Counted from the stretch's first letter, positions 53,558-62,719 are shown. The stretch: DNA of 64,000 nt from Limnohabitans sp. 2KL-27 (GCF_001269345.1 NZ_CXOP01000002.1:434853-498852); one strand, 5' to 3'. Numbers and translations are program-made. The notes: a model not told the origin generated them from the sequence alone.

Positions 53558-54247
53558 ATGATCAAAGCGGTAGTTTTTGATGCCTACGGAACGCTGTTTG
53601 ATGTTTACTCGATTCAGGCATTGGCTGAATCGCTCTATCCGGACAAGGGTGCAGACATTGCCGTGAAATGGCGCGACAAACAAATTGAATACACCCGACT
53701 GATCACCCAATCTGATCCACACAACCCATCGGGCAGTCGATACTTTCGGCCATTTTGGGAATTGACGCGCTTGTCTTTGGAATACACGCTGGACCGCTTG
53801 AAACTGGACCGTGCGTCTGGGCAAACAGATCAGCTGATGCAGCAATATGCGCACCTCACGGCGTTCCCAGAGAACTTAAAGGTGCTCCAAGAGATCAAAG
53901 CCATGGGCCTGACCACGGCCATCCTGTCCAATGGCAGCATGGACATGCTCCGTTCGGCGGTGAACAGTGCTGGCATGGGCGATGTGTTGGACCACATCAT
54001 CTCGGTGGACGCTGTGCGCTTGTTCAAAACCTCGCCGGAAAGCTACGCCTTGGTGCAACAGTCGATCCCTGTCCGACAAGAAGAAGTGCTTTTTGTGTCC
54101 AGCAACGCATGGGATGCGTTGGGCGCAACTTGGTTTGGTTTCAAAACGCATTGGGTCAATCGGCAAGGTTTGCCGTTCGAAGCACTGTCGTCTCAGCCGC
54201 ATTATTCAGGCCCTGACCTTCGTTCAGTCTTGGTGTCACTTCGCTAA
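53558..54247 (+). CDS. Haloacid dehalogenase type II (HAD superfamily)
   Basis: A 229-residue HAD enzyme. Motif I is V-F-D-A-Y-G-T-L-F-D with the nucleophilic Asp, motif II I-L-S-N-G-S, the Lys is in F-K-T-S-P-E-S-Y, and motif IV S-S-N-A-W-D-A-L-G-A, all as in L-2-haloacid dehalogenases. It would hydrolyse 2-haloalkanoates to 2-hydroxy acids with inversion; other phosphatase-like substrates cannot be excluded. AAGGAG lies nine bases before ATG 53558; GTG 53555 is possible. It follows yfcG by 23 bases, probably one unit. Confidence 0.88.
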   Translation: MIKAVVFDAYGTLFDVYSIQALAESLYPDKGADIAVKWRDKQIEYTRLITQSDPHNPSGSRYFRPFWELTRLSLEYTLDRLKLDRASGQTDQLMQQYAHLTAFPENLKVLQEIKAMGLTTAILSNGSMDMLRSAVNSAGMGDVLDHIISVDAVRLFKTSPESYALVQQSIPVRQEEVLFVSSNAWDALGATWFGFKTHWVNRQGLPFEALSSQPHYSGPDLRSVLVSLR

Positions 54248-54331
54248 TTTGAAGCGAAATTTTCTGAAATCAATTGCGAACGAACGTCTCCCGTGGGTCG
54301 AAAGCCAAGACTCCTTCATAGAAAAACCGCT

Positions 54332-54499
54332 TCACTTGGCCATCGAGCAATGCCCGCCGCTCGTGGCCTGCCCCGATCCAGCCGCGATCAGCGGGGGTTC
54401 GTTGCGCAGGTCCACCGGGGCCGAGACCATGAAGTCCCAACTCAAAAAGGCAGCCAGGCCGAGCCAGAAAACCGCTTGCAGTTTGTGTGTGTTGCTCAT
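54332..54499 (-). CDS. Small single-helix membrane protein downstream of the YeeE/YedE gene
   Basis: A 55-residue frame starting at ATG 54499 with GGGAGA just upstream, ten bases after the transporter stop. It has one hydrophobic segment (A-V-F-W-L-G-L-A-A-F-L-S-W) followed by a short, probably periplasmic tail with one cysteine. I do not recognise a family. The ribosome-binding site and position support a real gene that may be an accessory subunit of the transporter. Confidence 0.5.
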   Translation of the reverse strand: MSNTHKLQAVFWLGLAAFLSWDFMVSAPVDLRNEPPLIAAGSGQATSGGHCSMAK

Positions 54500-54509
54500 G
54501 CGGTCTCCC

Positions 54510-55583
54510 TCAGAACTGGTAATGGCGGCGTACACGCACACCGATCAGCGTGCCCGCAAAGGCCAGGGGCACCCACAACCAGCCATGCAGGCTGCCGGTC
54601 GAGATGCCGCTGAGCATGGCGCCGATGTTGCAACCAAAAGCCAAGCGCGAGCTGTAGCCCATGACGAATCCGGCCACCAGGCCAATGACCCATTGCTGCG
54701 TGGTCAAAGGCTTACTGCCCGCAGGGGCCTTGGCCGAGACCCACAGCGCGCCGCCCAGAATGCCGACGTTGGTGATGGTGGTCACGTCCATGAACACGGT
54801 TTGCGTCAGCCGTTGCGCGTTGCCGGCCTGAGCCCAAAAGGCGTTGGCTGCAGGGTCAAACGCACCCAGTGCCACCGAGATCTTGGCGGCCCACAGGCCA
54901 AAGCCATAGACCACGCCCCAGGGCTGGCCCGCCAGCAGCAAGTTGAGTGTGGCCAGCAGCGCCAGCGCCACCGCACCCCAGATCCAGCGTTTGTCCAGCC
55001 AGATTTGGCCCGCGCCCACCCACAGCCGCACCGCGACCAGCACGGCGGCCAGCAAAGCCAAGGTCAGGGCCAGTGCGCCGCCTGTGCCGTATTCGGCAGA
55101 AAAGCTGACCGGGGCCACTTGACCCAGTGACAACCAGCTGTCCAGGTGCACCGAACCCAAAAAACTGCCCAAGGCGAACAGCGGCAAGATGCCCATGTTG
55201 AGCGGCACGCCCAGACCTGCTTTGTACAAACTGCCCGAGCCGCAGCCGTCGGCAATCTGCATGGTCAGCCCGAACACAAAAGCCCCCACCAGAAGGCTCA
55301 CGCTGGGGGGCCCCAGGGCGGCGTGCAGTTCAGAAAATTGTCCCAGCAGCGGCAACGCCGCCAGGCTGGCCAGGGCCAGCAGCAGCACCTGGCCGGTCAC
55401 GCCTTGCGGGTTGCGCTGCTCAATGAGCTGCCGCCAGCCGGTGGTGAAACCAAATCGGGCCCCGGCCAAAGCCGCGCCCATGCCCACGCCCACCGCCATC
55501 AGCACGGATTGGCGGATGGAGACGGACAGAGCCAAAAAGATGAAAAAGGCGGCCAGCAAGGCCGCCAAAGGAAGGCGCTTCAT
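54510..55583 (-). CDS. YeeE/YedE family (thiosulfate/sulfur) transporter
   Basis: Inner-membrane protein of 357 residues with about ten helices in two related halves. Cysteine motifs characteristic of the family occur in D-G-C-G-S-G-S-L-Y near 109 and F-G-C-N-I-G-A-M-L-S-G near 314; in YeeE/TsuA these cysteines relay thiosulfate. It starts nine bases after the sulfurtransferase stop, so the pair is an operon. Related YedE proteins have been linked to selenium metabolism in other bacteria, so a selenium role is conceivable but unproven. Confidence 0.9.
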   Translation of the reverse strand: MKRLPLAALLAAFFIFLALSVSIRQSVLMAVGVGMGAALAGARFGFTTGWRQLIEQRNPQGVTGQVLLLALASLAALPLLGQFSELHAALGPPSVSLLVGAFVFGLTMQIADGCGSGSLYKAGLGVPLNMGILPLFALGSFLGSVHLDSWLSLGQVAPVSFSAEYGTGGALALTLALLAAVLVAVRLWVGAGQIWLDKRWIWGAVALALLATLNLLLAGQPWGVVYGFGLWAAKISVALGAFDPAANAFWAQAGNAQRLTQTVFMDVTTITNVGILGGALWVSAKAPAGSKPLTTQQWVIGLVAGFVMGYSSRLAFGCNIGAMLSGISTGSLHGWLWVPLAFAGTLIGVRVRRHYQF

Positions 55584-55592
55584 GACCTGAAC

Positions 55593-56543
55593 TTATTTGA
55601 AGGTTTTTTCGGCCCAGAACTTGGCGTCGATCATGAGCTGCTTGGGGCGGCTGGGCACATTGGCCATGGGCAGGCCGCTGGCGTCTTTGGACCACTCCAC
55701 CATGGAGCCCGCATAGAGCTTCACGTTTTTCTGGCCCAGCACTTCAGACATGGCAAACCAGTTGGTCGCCGCCCAGTGGCCGGTGTTGCAAAAGGACACG
55801 GTCTCTTTGGCCGGGTCGATGGGGCTGGCGGCGGCCACTTTTTGGGCCTGCTCGGTGTTCACAAAGGTGGAGGTGCCGGGGGCAAACCATTTGTCGTGTT
55901 CCACGTTCACTGCGCCCTGCAAGGTGCCGGGCACGCTCGCGGCCACATGGCGGGTGTCGCCCTTGAAGAATTCGGCGGGGCGGGCGTCGATCAAAGCGGC
56001 GTCACCGGCTTTCACGCGCGCCACCAGCTCTTCCTTGGTGGCGACCAGGCTCTTGTCGATTTGCGGCTGGAAGCTGCTGGCCGCCACTTTCACGGCCTGG
56101 TTGTTTTGCGGCAGCCCGGCGGTGGTCCAGGCCTTCACGCCGCCATTGAGCACCGACAGGTCTTTGAGGCCGAGCACTTTGAGGGTCCAGTAAACGCGGG
56201 CCGAGGCCCCAAAGTCGGTGGCGTCTGCACCGCTGGACACAATGACCGCGTGGGTGCTGGGGGTCAGGCCCAGGCTTTGCACCAGGGTGGTCAGCTTGGG
56301 TAGGCCGGGCAACTCGCCCGGGTTGCTGGCTGGACCGCGCCAGGTGCCATAAGGCGCATTGATGGCGCCCGGAATGTGATTGGCCGCATAGGACTTGGGG
56401 TCGCGGATGTCGATCACGCGCACGTTGGCGTCTGACAGTTTGGCCTGCAACTCGGCGGGGCTGAGCAAGGGCTGGGCGGCGAAAGCGGAGGCAGAGAAGG
56501 CGGTGGCCGACAAGGCCAAAACCAGGGCAGAGAAGTGTTTCAT
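55593..56543 (-). CDS. Periplasmic sulfurtransferase with two rhodanese domains
   Basis: A 316-residue protein with a signal peptide ending A-F-A-A-Q. Two rhodanese domains: the first (about 25-150) has I-V-S-S-G-A-D-A-T in place of the catalytic Cys loop, so it is inactive. The second (about 165-310) has V-S-F-C-N-T-G-H-W-A with the active Cys near 249. This is the layout of thiosulfate:cyanide sulfurtransferases such as SseA/YnjE. It is encoded just before the YeeE transporter, suggesting it hands or prepares sulfane sulfur for uptake. Confidence 0.9.
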   Translation of the reverse strand: MKHFSALVLALSATAFSASAFAAQPLLSPAELQAKLSDANVRVIDIRDPKSYAANHIPGAINAPYGTWRGPASNPGELPGLPKLTTLVQSLGLTPSTHAVIVSSGADATDFGASARVYWTLKVLGLKDLSVLNGGVKAWTTAGLPQNNQAVKVAASSFQPQIDKSLVATKEELVARVKAGDAALIDARPAEFFKGDTRHVAASVPGTLQGAVNVEHDKWFAPGTSTFVNTEQAQKVAAASPIDPAKETVSFCNTGHWAATNWFAMSEVLGQKNVKLYAGSMVEWSKDASGLPMANVPSRPKQLMIDAKFWAEKTFK

Positions 56544-56668
56544 GGGGGTCGTTCCTGACGGGGGTGAGCAAAAGATGGTGCGATTGTGGCCACCCGCCAA
56601 AGACATGGGAACGATTTTTTAGTTGGTTATATATGCCAAAGTAGATATAAGAGCGCGTGCAACCCGGT

Positions 56669-57931
56669 TCAGCGCTTGGGCTGGAGGACGCAGCGTTGCG
56701 CCGCCCACAGCGCCCCGGTGCCCAGCACACTGGCGGTCAGAAGCCACCACAGCGCCAAGGTGTAACCGTGCTGAGGCGACCACAACAGACCCAGAATCAG
56801 CGGCGCCGCGGCCCGCGCCAGTGCAATCGGCAAACCCAGTAGGCCATTGAGCTGCCCCACATGCGCGCGACTGACGTACTGCGCCATGGCCGTGCCCTTG
56901 ACGATGGTGTTCATGCCATTGCCCAAGCCGTAAAGCAGCACAAACACCAGTGCAGCCACCGGGTGCAGGCCGCCGATCATCAGCACCAGCACGCCAGCCG
57001 GGATGAGCGTTGGAATCCAGCGGTTGGCGGCGTGCACATCCCAATGGCGCTCAAACACGAACAGCACCCACCGCCCCAGCACCTGAATCACCCCAATGGC
57101 CGCCGGAATGGCCAGCACCCAGGCCGGGGACAGCCCAGACTCTTGCAGCAAGGCGATCATGTGCGCGGGCAGGGCCGAAGTCACCGACATGGTCAGCACC
57201 ATGAACAAGGCCAGCAGCCAAAACGGCGCGTGGCGCAGGTGCTCGCGCACGGGCACGGGCACGGGCAAAGAGGGGTTGGGCGTGTCGGCGCGTGTGCCGT
57301 GCTCGGTCTGTGTGCGGTCGGTGTCGCTGACCTGTGGGCGCGGTGCCTCGTGCAGCAGCCAGCCGTGCAAAGGTGCACACACCAGCAGCTGCAGTGCAGC
57401 CAGCGCCCACAACGCTTGCCGCCAGCCCCATAACTCCATCCACCAGGCAAACAGCGGAATGAACACCGTGCTGGCCAGGCCACCCAAAAACGTGAGCGTG
57501 ATGATGGCGCGGCGAAAGTCCTGGCCAAAACGGCGCGTGACCACGGCAAACGCCGGGTTGTAGAGCGTGGCCGCCATGCCCAGACCGAGCCAGATCCAGG
57601 CGGCGTAAAAGCCCGCCACCGACGTCACCGCACTGTGGCCCACCAGCCCCAGGCCCAACCACACCGAGCCCAGCGTCATCACCCGCCTCTCGTGCCCCGC
57701 ATCGATCCAGCGCCCCACCCGGTAAGCCATCAGTCCCTCGGCCAGCAGCGCCAGGCTGAACGCCAGAGATGACTCTGCCCGCCCCATGCCCAGCTCCGCC
57801 TCCAGGGGCGTCATGAGCAAGGAGAAGGTGTAAAAAACGCTGCCCCAAGTGATCAACTGGGGCAGGGACAGCCAGACGCTGAAGGGCCCCAAGCCTAAAG
57901 TCTTCATGTGTTGGCGATGGAAATAAGGCAT
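56669..57931 (-). CDS. MFS transporter
   Basis: About 420 residues with twelve hydrophobic helices and a longer central loop (about 190-225, rich in Thr, Pro and Arg). The MFS loop motif between helices 2 and 3 reads Y-R-V-G-R-W-I-D-A-G-H-E-R-R-V. It resembles uncharacterised monocarboxylate-type exporters. The start is uncertain among ATG 57931, ATG 57907 and GTG 57958. Divergent from the MmgE/PrpD operon across 127 bases. Substrate unknown. Confidence 0.85.
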   Translation of the reverse strand: MPYFHRQHMKTLGLGPFSVWLSLPQLITWGSVFYTFSLLMTPLEAELGMGRAESSLAFSLALLAEGLMAYRVGRWIDAGHERRVMTLGSVWLGLGLVGHSAVTSVAGFYAAWIWLGLGMAATLYNPAFAVVTRRFGQDFRRAIITLTFLGGLASTVFIPLFAWWMELWGWRQALWALAALQLLVCAPLHGWLLHEAPRPQVSDTDRTQTEHGTRADTPNPSLPVPVPVREHLRHAPFWLLALFMVLTMSVTSALPAHMIALLQESGLSPAWVLAIPAAIGVIQVLGRWVLFVFERHWDVHAANRWIPTLIPAGVLVLMIGGLHPVAALVFVLLYGLGNGMNTIVKGTAMAQYVSRAHVGQLNGLLGLPIALARAAAPLILGLLWSPQHGYTLALWWLLTASVLGTGALWAAQRCVLQPKR

Positions 57932-58058
57932 GGATTCATTATCCTGATCTGTCCGCACGGTGTTGCCCTCAACTTCGCGAAACAGGGCCTCAACACTGTC
58001 GCATGGGTGCTGTGATCATCTTCGAACCCCTTTAAAGTGGGCACAAAGTGGACAAAGT

Positions 58059-59366
58059 ATGGATGCTCAATGGCTTGGTGTTTTGAGGGGCTTGCACACG
58101 CTGGATTTGAATGCCGAACCTGCGTTGCAAACCCGTGCCCGTTGGCTGGTGCTGGACACCATGGGTTGCATCATGGCGGGCTTGCGCGCAGAGCCGGTGG
58201 CCTGCTTGGCGCAATGCGCTGCAGCCGCTGACCCGGGCAGCTTTCGCTTCACCCCGGATGCCGGAGTTGGCCTGTCGGCGGCGAATGCCGCCATGGTGCT
58301 GGCCATGGCGGCCTGCTGGGATGAGGCTTGCGAAGGCCATGCCGGCGCCCACGGACGTCCGGGTGTGGCGGTTTTGGCGGCGCTGTTGCCGATGGCTTCG
58401 CGTCTGACCTATGGGCAGTTCCTGCATGCCTTGGTGCTGGGTTACGAAATCGGGGCCCGCATGGGGGCGAGTTTGCGCATCAACAAAGGCATGCATGTCG
58501 ATGGCAACTGGCCCGCCTTGGGTGCGGCGGCGGCAGTGGCGCATGCGCTGGGCCTGAACCCTGATCAAATCGCGCAAGCGGTCCAGGTGGCCGCTTGTCA
58601 ATTGCCCATGAGCTTGTACTTGCCCGTGCGTTCGGGTGCCACCGCGCGCAACACCTATTTGGGCCACGCTGCGCAGCTCGGGCAAAGCGCCGCGCTGGCC
58701 GTGGCCAGTGGCATCACGGCCCCGGCTGGGGCGGTGGCCGAATACGCCCAGATCGGACTGGGCAAACCGCCATTGCCTTTTGACGCATCACCAGGGTTTG
58801 AGTTGCTGCAAGGCTATTTCAAACCCTATGCGGCGGTTCGCCATGTGCATTACGGCGCTTTGGCTGCGCACGCGCTGCGGCTGTCGCTGGAGGTGACCAA
58901 GATCGATCGCGTGGTGCTGCAGGTCTACGAAGAGGCCACCATTTACTGCGGTAACCGTGCACCCCAAACGCCTTTGCAGGCGCAGTTTTCCCTCAGCTTT
59001 GGCTTGGCCGCCATGCTGCGTTGGGGGCGGCTGGACCCTTGGGTCTACCGCGAGCCACAGTTTCAGGACCCTGTGCTGCGCGACCTGGAGGCCAAGGTGC
59101 AGGTGCAAATCGATGCCCCGTGGACACAGCAACAACAGCGCGGTGCGCGGGTGTTGATCGACTGCAGCGATGGCACCCGGCATGAACATGTCATCACAGC
59201 CGTGCCTGGCGATGCGCAAATGCCCTTCGCCGAGCGTGAATTGACGAACAAATTTTTGACTTACTGCGAGGGCAGTTTGTCAGCCGCGCAGGCCGCAGAC
59301 TGGGCCACGCAGTTGCTGCACGCCCCGCTGGACGCACGCCCTTTCCCGTTTTGGCATTCACCCTAG
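58059..59366 (+). CDS. MmgE/PrpD family protein
   Basis: A 435-residue member of the 2-methylcitrate dehydratase / iminodisuccinate epimerase superfamily. Features: L-D-T-M-G-C-I-M-A-G-L near 35, D-E-A-C-E-G-H-A-G-A-H-G-R-P near 90, G-Y-E-I-G-A-R near 130, and F-K-P-Y-A-A-V-R-H-V-H near 255. It is not in a prp cluster, so methylcitrate is unlikely; such stand-alone members act on other hydroxy- or amino-acids. First gene of a unit with a Bug protein and an SDR. ATG 58059 has no strong ribosome-binding site. Confidence 0.88.
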   Translation: MDAQWLGVLRGLHTLDLNAEPALQTRARWLVLDTMGCIMAGLRAEPVACLAQCAAAADPGSFRFTPDAGVGLSAANAAMVLAMAACWDEACEGHAGAHGRPGVAVLAALLPMASRLTYGQFLHALVLGYEIGARMGASLRINKGMHVDGNWPALGAAAAVAHALGLNPDQIAQAVQVAACQLPMSLYLPVRSGATARNTYLGHAAQLGQSAALAVASGITAPAGAVAEYAQIGLGKPPLPFDASPGFELLQGYFKPYAAVRHVHYGALAAHALRLSLEVTKIDRVVLQVYEEATIYCGNRAPQTPLQAQFSLSFGLAAMLRWGRLDPWVYREPQFQDPVLRDLEAKVQVQIDAPWTQQQQRGARVLIDCSDGTRHEHVITAVPGDAQMPFAERELTNKFLTYCEGSLSAAQAADWATQLLHAPLDARPFPFWHSP

Positions 59367-59377
59367 GAGAAAACACC

Positions 59378-60355
59378 ATGTTGAAGACAACCCTTGTGAC
59401 GACCGCTTTGCTGGCTGCTGCCTGGCTCGGTAGCCCTGTCGCGGCACAAACCACCGACTTTCCGAACAAGCCGGTGCGCATCGTGGTGCCTTTCCCACCG
59501 GGTGGGGCCACGGACATCACGGCCCGTGTGGTGGCCGAAAAGCTCAGCACCAAATGGGGCCAGCCCGTGGTCATCGACAACAAGGCGGGCGCTGGCGGCA
59601 ACGTGGGCTCGGACCTGGTGGCCAAGTCGGCACCAGATGGCCACAACATCGTGCTGGGCGTGACCGGCTCGCATTCGATCAACATCTCTTTGTACAAGAA
59701 GATGCCCTACCACCCGCTCAATGATTTCGAGCCGCTGACGCAGGCCACGATCTACCCGAACGCGATCGTGGTGAACCCGCAGGTGCCCGCCAACAACCTG
59801 GCCGAGTTGATCGCCCTGCTGAAAAAAGAGCCGGGCAAACTCTCTTATGGCTCGGACGGCAATGGCACCGCCTCGCACCTGGGCATGGAGATTTTGAAAT
59901 CCAAGGCCAATGTGCAGCTGACCCATATTCCTTACCGGGGCAGCACGCCCATGATCACCGACTTGCTGGGGGGCACCTTGATGGTGGGTGTGACGGGATT
60001 GCCAGCGGTGCAGCAGCACCTGAAGGCCGGCAAGCTCAAGATGATCGCGATCACCACCCCCCAGCGCGCCCCCGGTGCGCCTGAATACAAAACGGTGGCC
60101 GAGCAAGGCTTTGCCAATTTCAATGCTGCGCCTTGGGCAGGCTTTTTTGCGCCCAAGGGCACGCCCAAGCCGGTGCTGGACAAACTGGCCCAGGACCTGT
60201 CCGATGCGCTCAAGCAGCCCGATGTGGTACAAAAGATGAACGAGTTGGGCAGCACCGTGGTGGGCAACAAACCCGATGAGTTCCGACAGTTTGTGGGTCG
60301 CCAGATCGAGTTGTGGGCCGAGGGTGTGAAGATCTCTGGCGCCACCGTGGACTGA
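59378..60355 (+). CDS. Tripartite tricarboxylate transporter substrate-binding protein (Bug/TctC family)
   Basis: A 325-residue periplasmic protein. The signal peptide ends P-V-A-A-Q-T; the family motif F-P-N-K-P-V-R-I-V-V-P-F-P-P-G-G-A-T-D follows, then N-K-A-G-A-G-G-N-V-G-S-D and A-P-W-A-G-F-F-A-P-K-G-T-P. AGGAGA precedes ATG 59378. It sits between MmgE/PrpD and an SDR with gaps of 11 and 3 bases, so its ligand is probably the substrate of those enzymes. No TctAB genes are present in the window. Confidence 0.92.
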   Translation: MLKTTLVTTALLAAAWLGSPVAAQTTDFPNKPVRIVVPFPPGGATDITARVVAEKLSTKWGQPVVIDNKAGAGGNVGSDLVAKSAPDGHNIVLGVTGSHSINISLYKKMPYHPLNDFEPLTQATIYPNAIVVNPQVPANNLAELIALLKKEPGKLSYGSDGNGTASHLGMEILKSKANVQLTHIPYRGSTPMITDLLGGTLMVGVTGLPAVQQHLKAGKLKMIAITTPQRAPGAPEYKTVAEQGFANFNAAPWAGFFAPKGTPKPVLDKLAQDLSDALKQPDVVQKMNELGSTVVGNKPDEFRQFVGRQIELWAEGVKISGATVD

Positions 60356-60358
60356 GTC

Positions 60359-61129
60359 ATGGCGGCTTTGGGCAACTTTGCGCCTTCGGGTGATTACGCG
60401 TTTCCCTACCGCGATCTGGTGGGCACGCAGGTGCTGGTGACCGGTGGACGCGGCACCTTGGGCGCGGCCATCAGCCGGGGGTTTGCCTCTTTGGGAGCGC
60501 AGGTCTGGTGCGTGGACCGGTCCCCGATAGCGGCGGATGAACACGATCCGCGCATCACTCACCGCGTGGCCGATGTGCGTGACCGCGCTTCATTGCAGGC
60601 GGTGCAAGCCGAATTGGCGCAGACGGCGGGCCTGGATGTGCTGGTGAATGCGCACGGCCTGCAGATTCGCTCGGACTTTGCGGGCTGTGACGAAGAGACC
60701 TGGATGACCCTGACCGATGTGAATCTGAATGGGGTTTACCGCAGCTGCCAGGTCTTTGGCGAGCCCATGCGCAGCCGGGGGGGTGCGATCGTGAACATCG
60801 GCAGCGTCAACGGGGTGGTGGTATCGGGCAAGGGCACGCCCTACGGCATTCAGAAAGCGGCCGTCTCGCACATGACCAAGGTGCTGGCGGTGGAGTGGGC
60901 TCCATGGGTGCGTGTGAATGCGGTGGCCCCCACAGCGATTCCCTCGGGCATGACGCAGGACTTGTTTGCGAACCCGGATTACGTGCGCACCAAGACGCAA
61001 AGCATTCCGCTCAAGCGCACCGGCACCGAAGAAGACATCGTGCACGCGGTGATGTTTTTGGCTTCGTCCGCCTCGGGTCTGGTCACGGGCCACACCCTGA
61101 TGATGGACGGGGGCTTGTCCTTGGTTTGA
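60359..61129 (+). CDS. SDR family oxidoreductase
   Basis: A 256-residue short-chain dehydrogenase. Cofactor loop V-T-G-G-R-G-T-L-G near 27-35 (a G-G-R-G-T-L variant of the usual T-G-x3-G-x-G), N-A-H-G near 96 in place of N-N-A-G, catalytic Ser in N-I-G-S-V-N-G, Y-G-I-Q-K with Tyr and Lys near 162. The variations do not remove catalytic residues. It starts three bases after the Bug gene and completes that catabolic unit. Confidence 0.9.
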   Translation: MAALGNFAPSGDYAFPYRDLVGTQVLVTGGRGTLGAAISRGFASLGAQVWCVDRSPIAADEHDPRITHRVADVRDRASLQAVQAELAQTAGLDVLVNAHGLQIRSDFAGCDEETWMTLTDVNLNGVYRSCQVFGEPMRSRGGAIVNIGSVNGVVVSGKGTPYGIQKAAVSHMTKVLAVEWAPWVRVNAVAPTAIPSGMTQDLFANPDYVRTKTQSIPLKRTGTEEDIVHAVMFLASSASGLVTGHTLMMDGGLSLV

Positions 61130-61143
61130 GGCGGTTGTCGGGT

Positions 61144-61159
61144 GGCGCCCTCAGGCGCC
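61144..61159. terminator. Small hairpin between convergent SDR and comM
   Basis: GGCGCC (61144-61149), CTCA, GGCGCC (61154-61159). A GC-only stem without T-run in the 47-base convergent gap; a weak candidate for a shared transcript end. Confidence 0.35.
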
Positions 61160-61176
61160 TTCAGCGCAGGCCCCTC

Positions 61177-62709
61177 TCACTGCCCTTGCAGCACCCGCCG
61201 GTACTGCAGGCCCTCGGCCACATGCACCGAAGCGATGGTGTCGCTGCCTGCCAGATCGGCGATGGTGCGGGCCACTTTCAGGCTGCGGTGTACGCTGCGC
61301 CCGCTCCAGCCCAGCTTGGCGGCGGCTTTTTGCAGCAAGGTGGTGGCGCTGTCGCCCAGACGAGAATGGGTGTCGATGGCCTGACCTTGCAGCGCCGCGT
61401 TGGTGCAGCCCTGACGGGCCAAAGCCCGTTCACGGGCGACCAGACTTCTGGCAGCAATGGTCTCTGTGCTTTCTCCGGGCGGCGCGTTCAGCAGGTCTTG
61501 CGCGGCCAGGCTGGGCACTTCGATGTGCAAATCGATCCGGTCGAGCAGCGGGCCGCTGAGCTTGCCTTGGTAGCGGCTGACCTGGTCGGGAGAGCAGCGG
61601 CAGGTTCGTGTGGCGCTGCCCAGGTAGCCGCAGGGGCAGGGGTTCATGGCGGCGATCAGCTGAAAGCGTGCTGGAAACTCGGCTCGCCGAGCTGCCCGGG
61701 CGATGGTGATGGTGCCGGTTTCCAGTGGCTCGCGCAGGGCCTCCAAAGCGGCGCGGGGGAATTCGGGCAGTTCGTCCAGAAACAGCACCCCATGGTGCGC
61801 CAATGAAATTTCGCCTGGCCGGGGCGGCGAGCCGCCACCGACCAAAGCCACCGCACTGGCCGAGTGGTGGGGCTGGGCGGTAGGGCGTTGCGCCCAGCGG
61901 GCCAGGTCGAAGCGCCCAGCCAGACTGGCCACCGCCGCCGACTCCAGCGCATCCTCAATGGACATGGGCGGCAGCAAGCCCGCAAAACGCTGCGCCAGCA
62001 TGGATTTGCCCGAGCCTGGCGGGCCGACCATGAGCAGCGAATGGCCGCCTGCGGCGGCGATCTCCAGCACGCGTTTGACGCCCGCTTGGCCTTTCACATC
62101 GGCCAGATTGGCATAGCTCGGCGGCAGGTGGGGGGTGGAAGCGGCCATGCGTGCCCAGCCCTCGCCTGGCTCTGGCGGAGGCTCGTTCGAGGGGGGCAGA
62201 AATTGTTGCACCACATCGAGCAAATGCCGGGCACGAAAGACTTCGGCGTCGGGCGCGAGGGCGGCTTCTTCGGCGCTGCCTGGCGGCAACACCAGCCGGG
62301 TGCGCACTTGCTGTTGGCGCAGCGCCAGGCTCATGGCCAGTGCGCCGCGAACCGCGCGCAACTCGCCCGACAGCGACAACTCGCCCGCGAATTCGTAGCC
62401 ACCGAGCTGGCTGGCATCGATCTGCCCGCTGGCGGCCAAGATGCCCAGCGCGATCGGCAAGTCCAGTCGTCCGGAGTCTTTGGGCAGGTCCGCCGGGGCC
62501 AGGTTGACGGTGATGCGTTTGTTGTGCGGAAAGTCCAGTCCGCTGTTTTGCAAGGCCGATCGCACGCGCTCGCGGGCTTCCTTGACCTCGACATCGGCCA
62601 AGCCCACCAAGGTGAAGCTGGGCAAGCCATTGGCCAAATGCACCTCAACGGTGACTGCGGGCGCCTGCAGCCCGACCAAGGCACGGCTGTGCACCAAACT
62701 GAGACTCAT
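61177..62709 (-). CDS. comM: YifB/ComM family Mg-chelatase-like AAA+ ATPase
   Basis: A 510-residue AAA+ protein. ComM is a hexameric helicase that promotes branch migration during natural transformation. An N-terminal Lon-like fold (V-E-V-H-L-A-N-G-L-P-S-F-T-L-V-G-L split at 15-30) is followed by the ATPase: Walker A G-P-P-G-S-G-K-S, Walker B V-L-F-L-D-E-L-P-E-F near 300, N-P-C-P-C-G-Y-L-G, and the C-terminal G-W-S-G-R-S-V-H-R-S-L-K-V-A-R-T-I-A-D-L region. ATG 62709 has GGGAGAGGG upstream. Divergent from the TorF/glnK control region. Confidence 0.93.
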   Translation of the reverse strand: MSLSLVHSRALVGLQAPAVTVEVHLANGLPSFTLVGLADVEVKEARERVRSALQNSGLDFPHNKRITVNLAPADLPKDSGRLDLPIALGILAASGQIDASQLGGYEFAGELSLSGELRAVRGALAMSLALRQQQVRTRLVLPPGSAEEAALAPDAEVFRARHLLDVVQQFLPPSNEPPPEPGEGWARMAASTPHLPPSYANLADVKGQAGVKRVLEIAAAGGHSLLMVGPPGSGKSMLAQRFAGLLPPMSIEDALESAAVASLAGRFDLARWAQRPTAQPHHSASAVALVGGGSPPRPGEISLAHHGVLFLDELPEFPRAALEALREPLETGTITIARAARRAEFPARFQLIAAMNPCPCGYLGSATRTCRCSPDQVSRYQGKLSGPLLDRIDLHIEVPSLAAQDLLNAPPGESTETIAARSLVARERALARQGCTNAALQGQAIDTHSRLGDSATTLLQKAAAKLGWSGRSVHRSLKVARTIADLAGSDTIASVHVAEGLQYRRVLQGQ

Positions 62710-62719
62710 ACCCTCTCCC

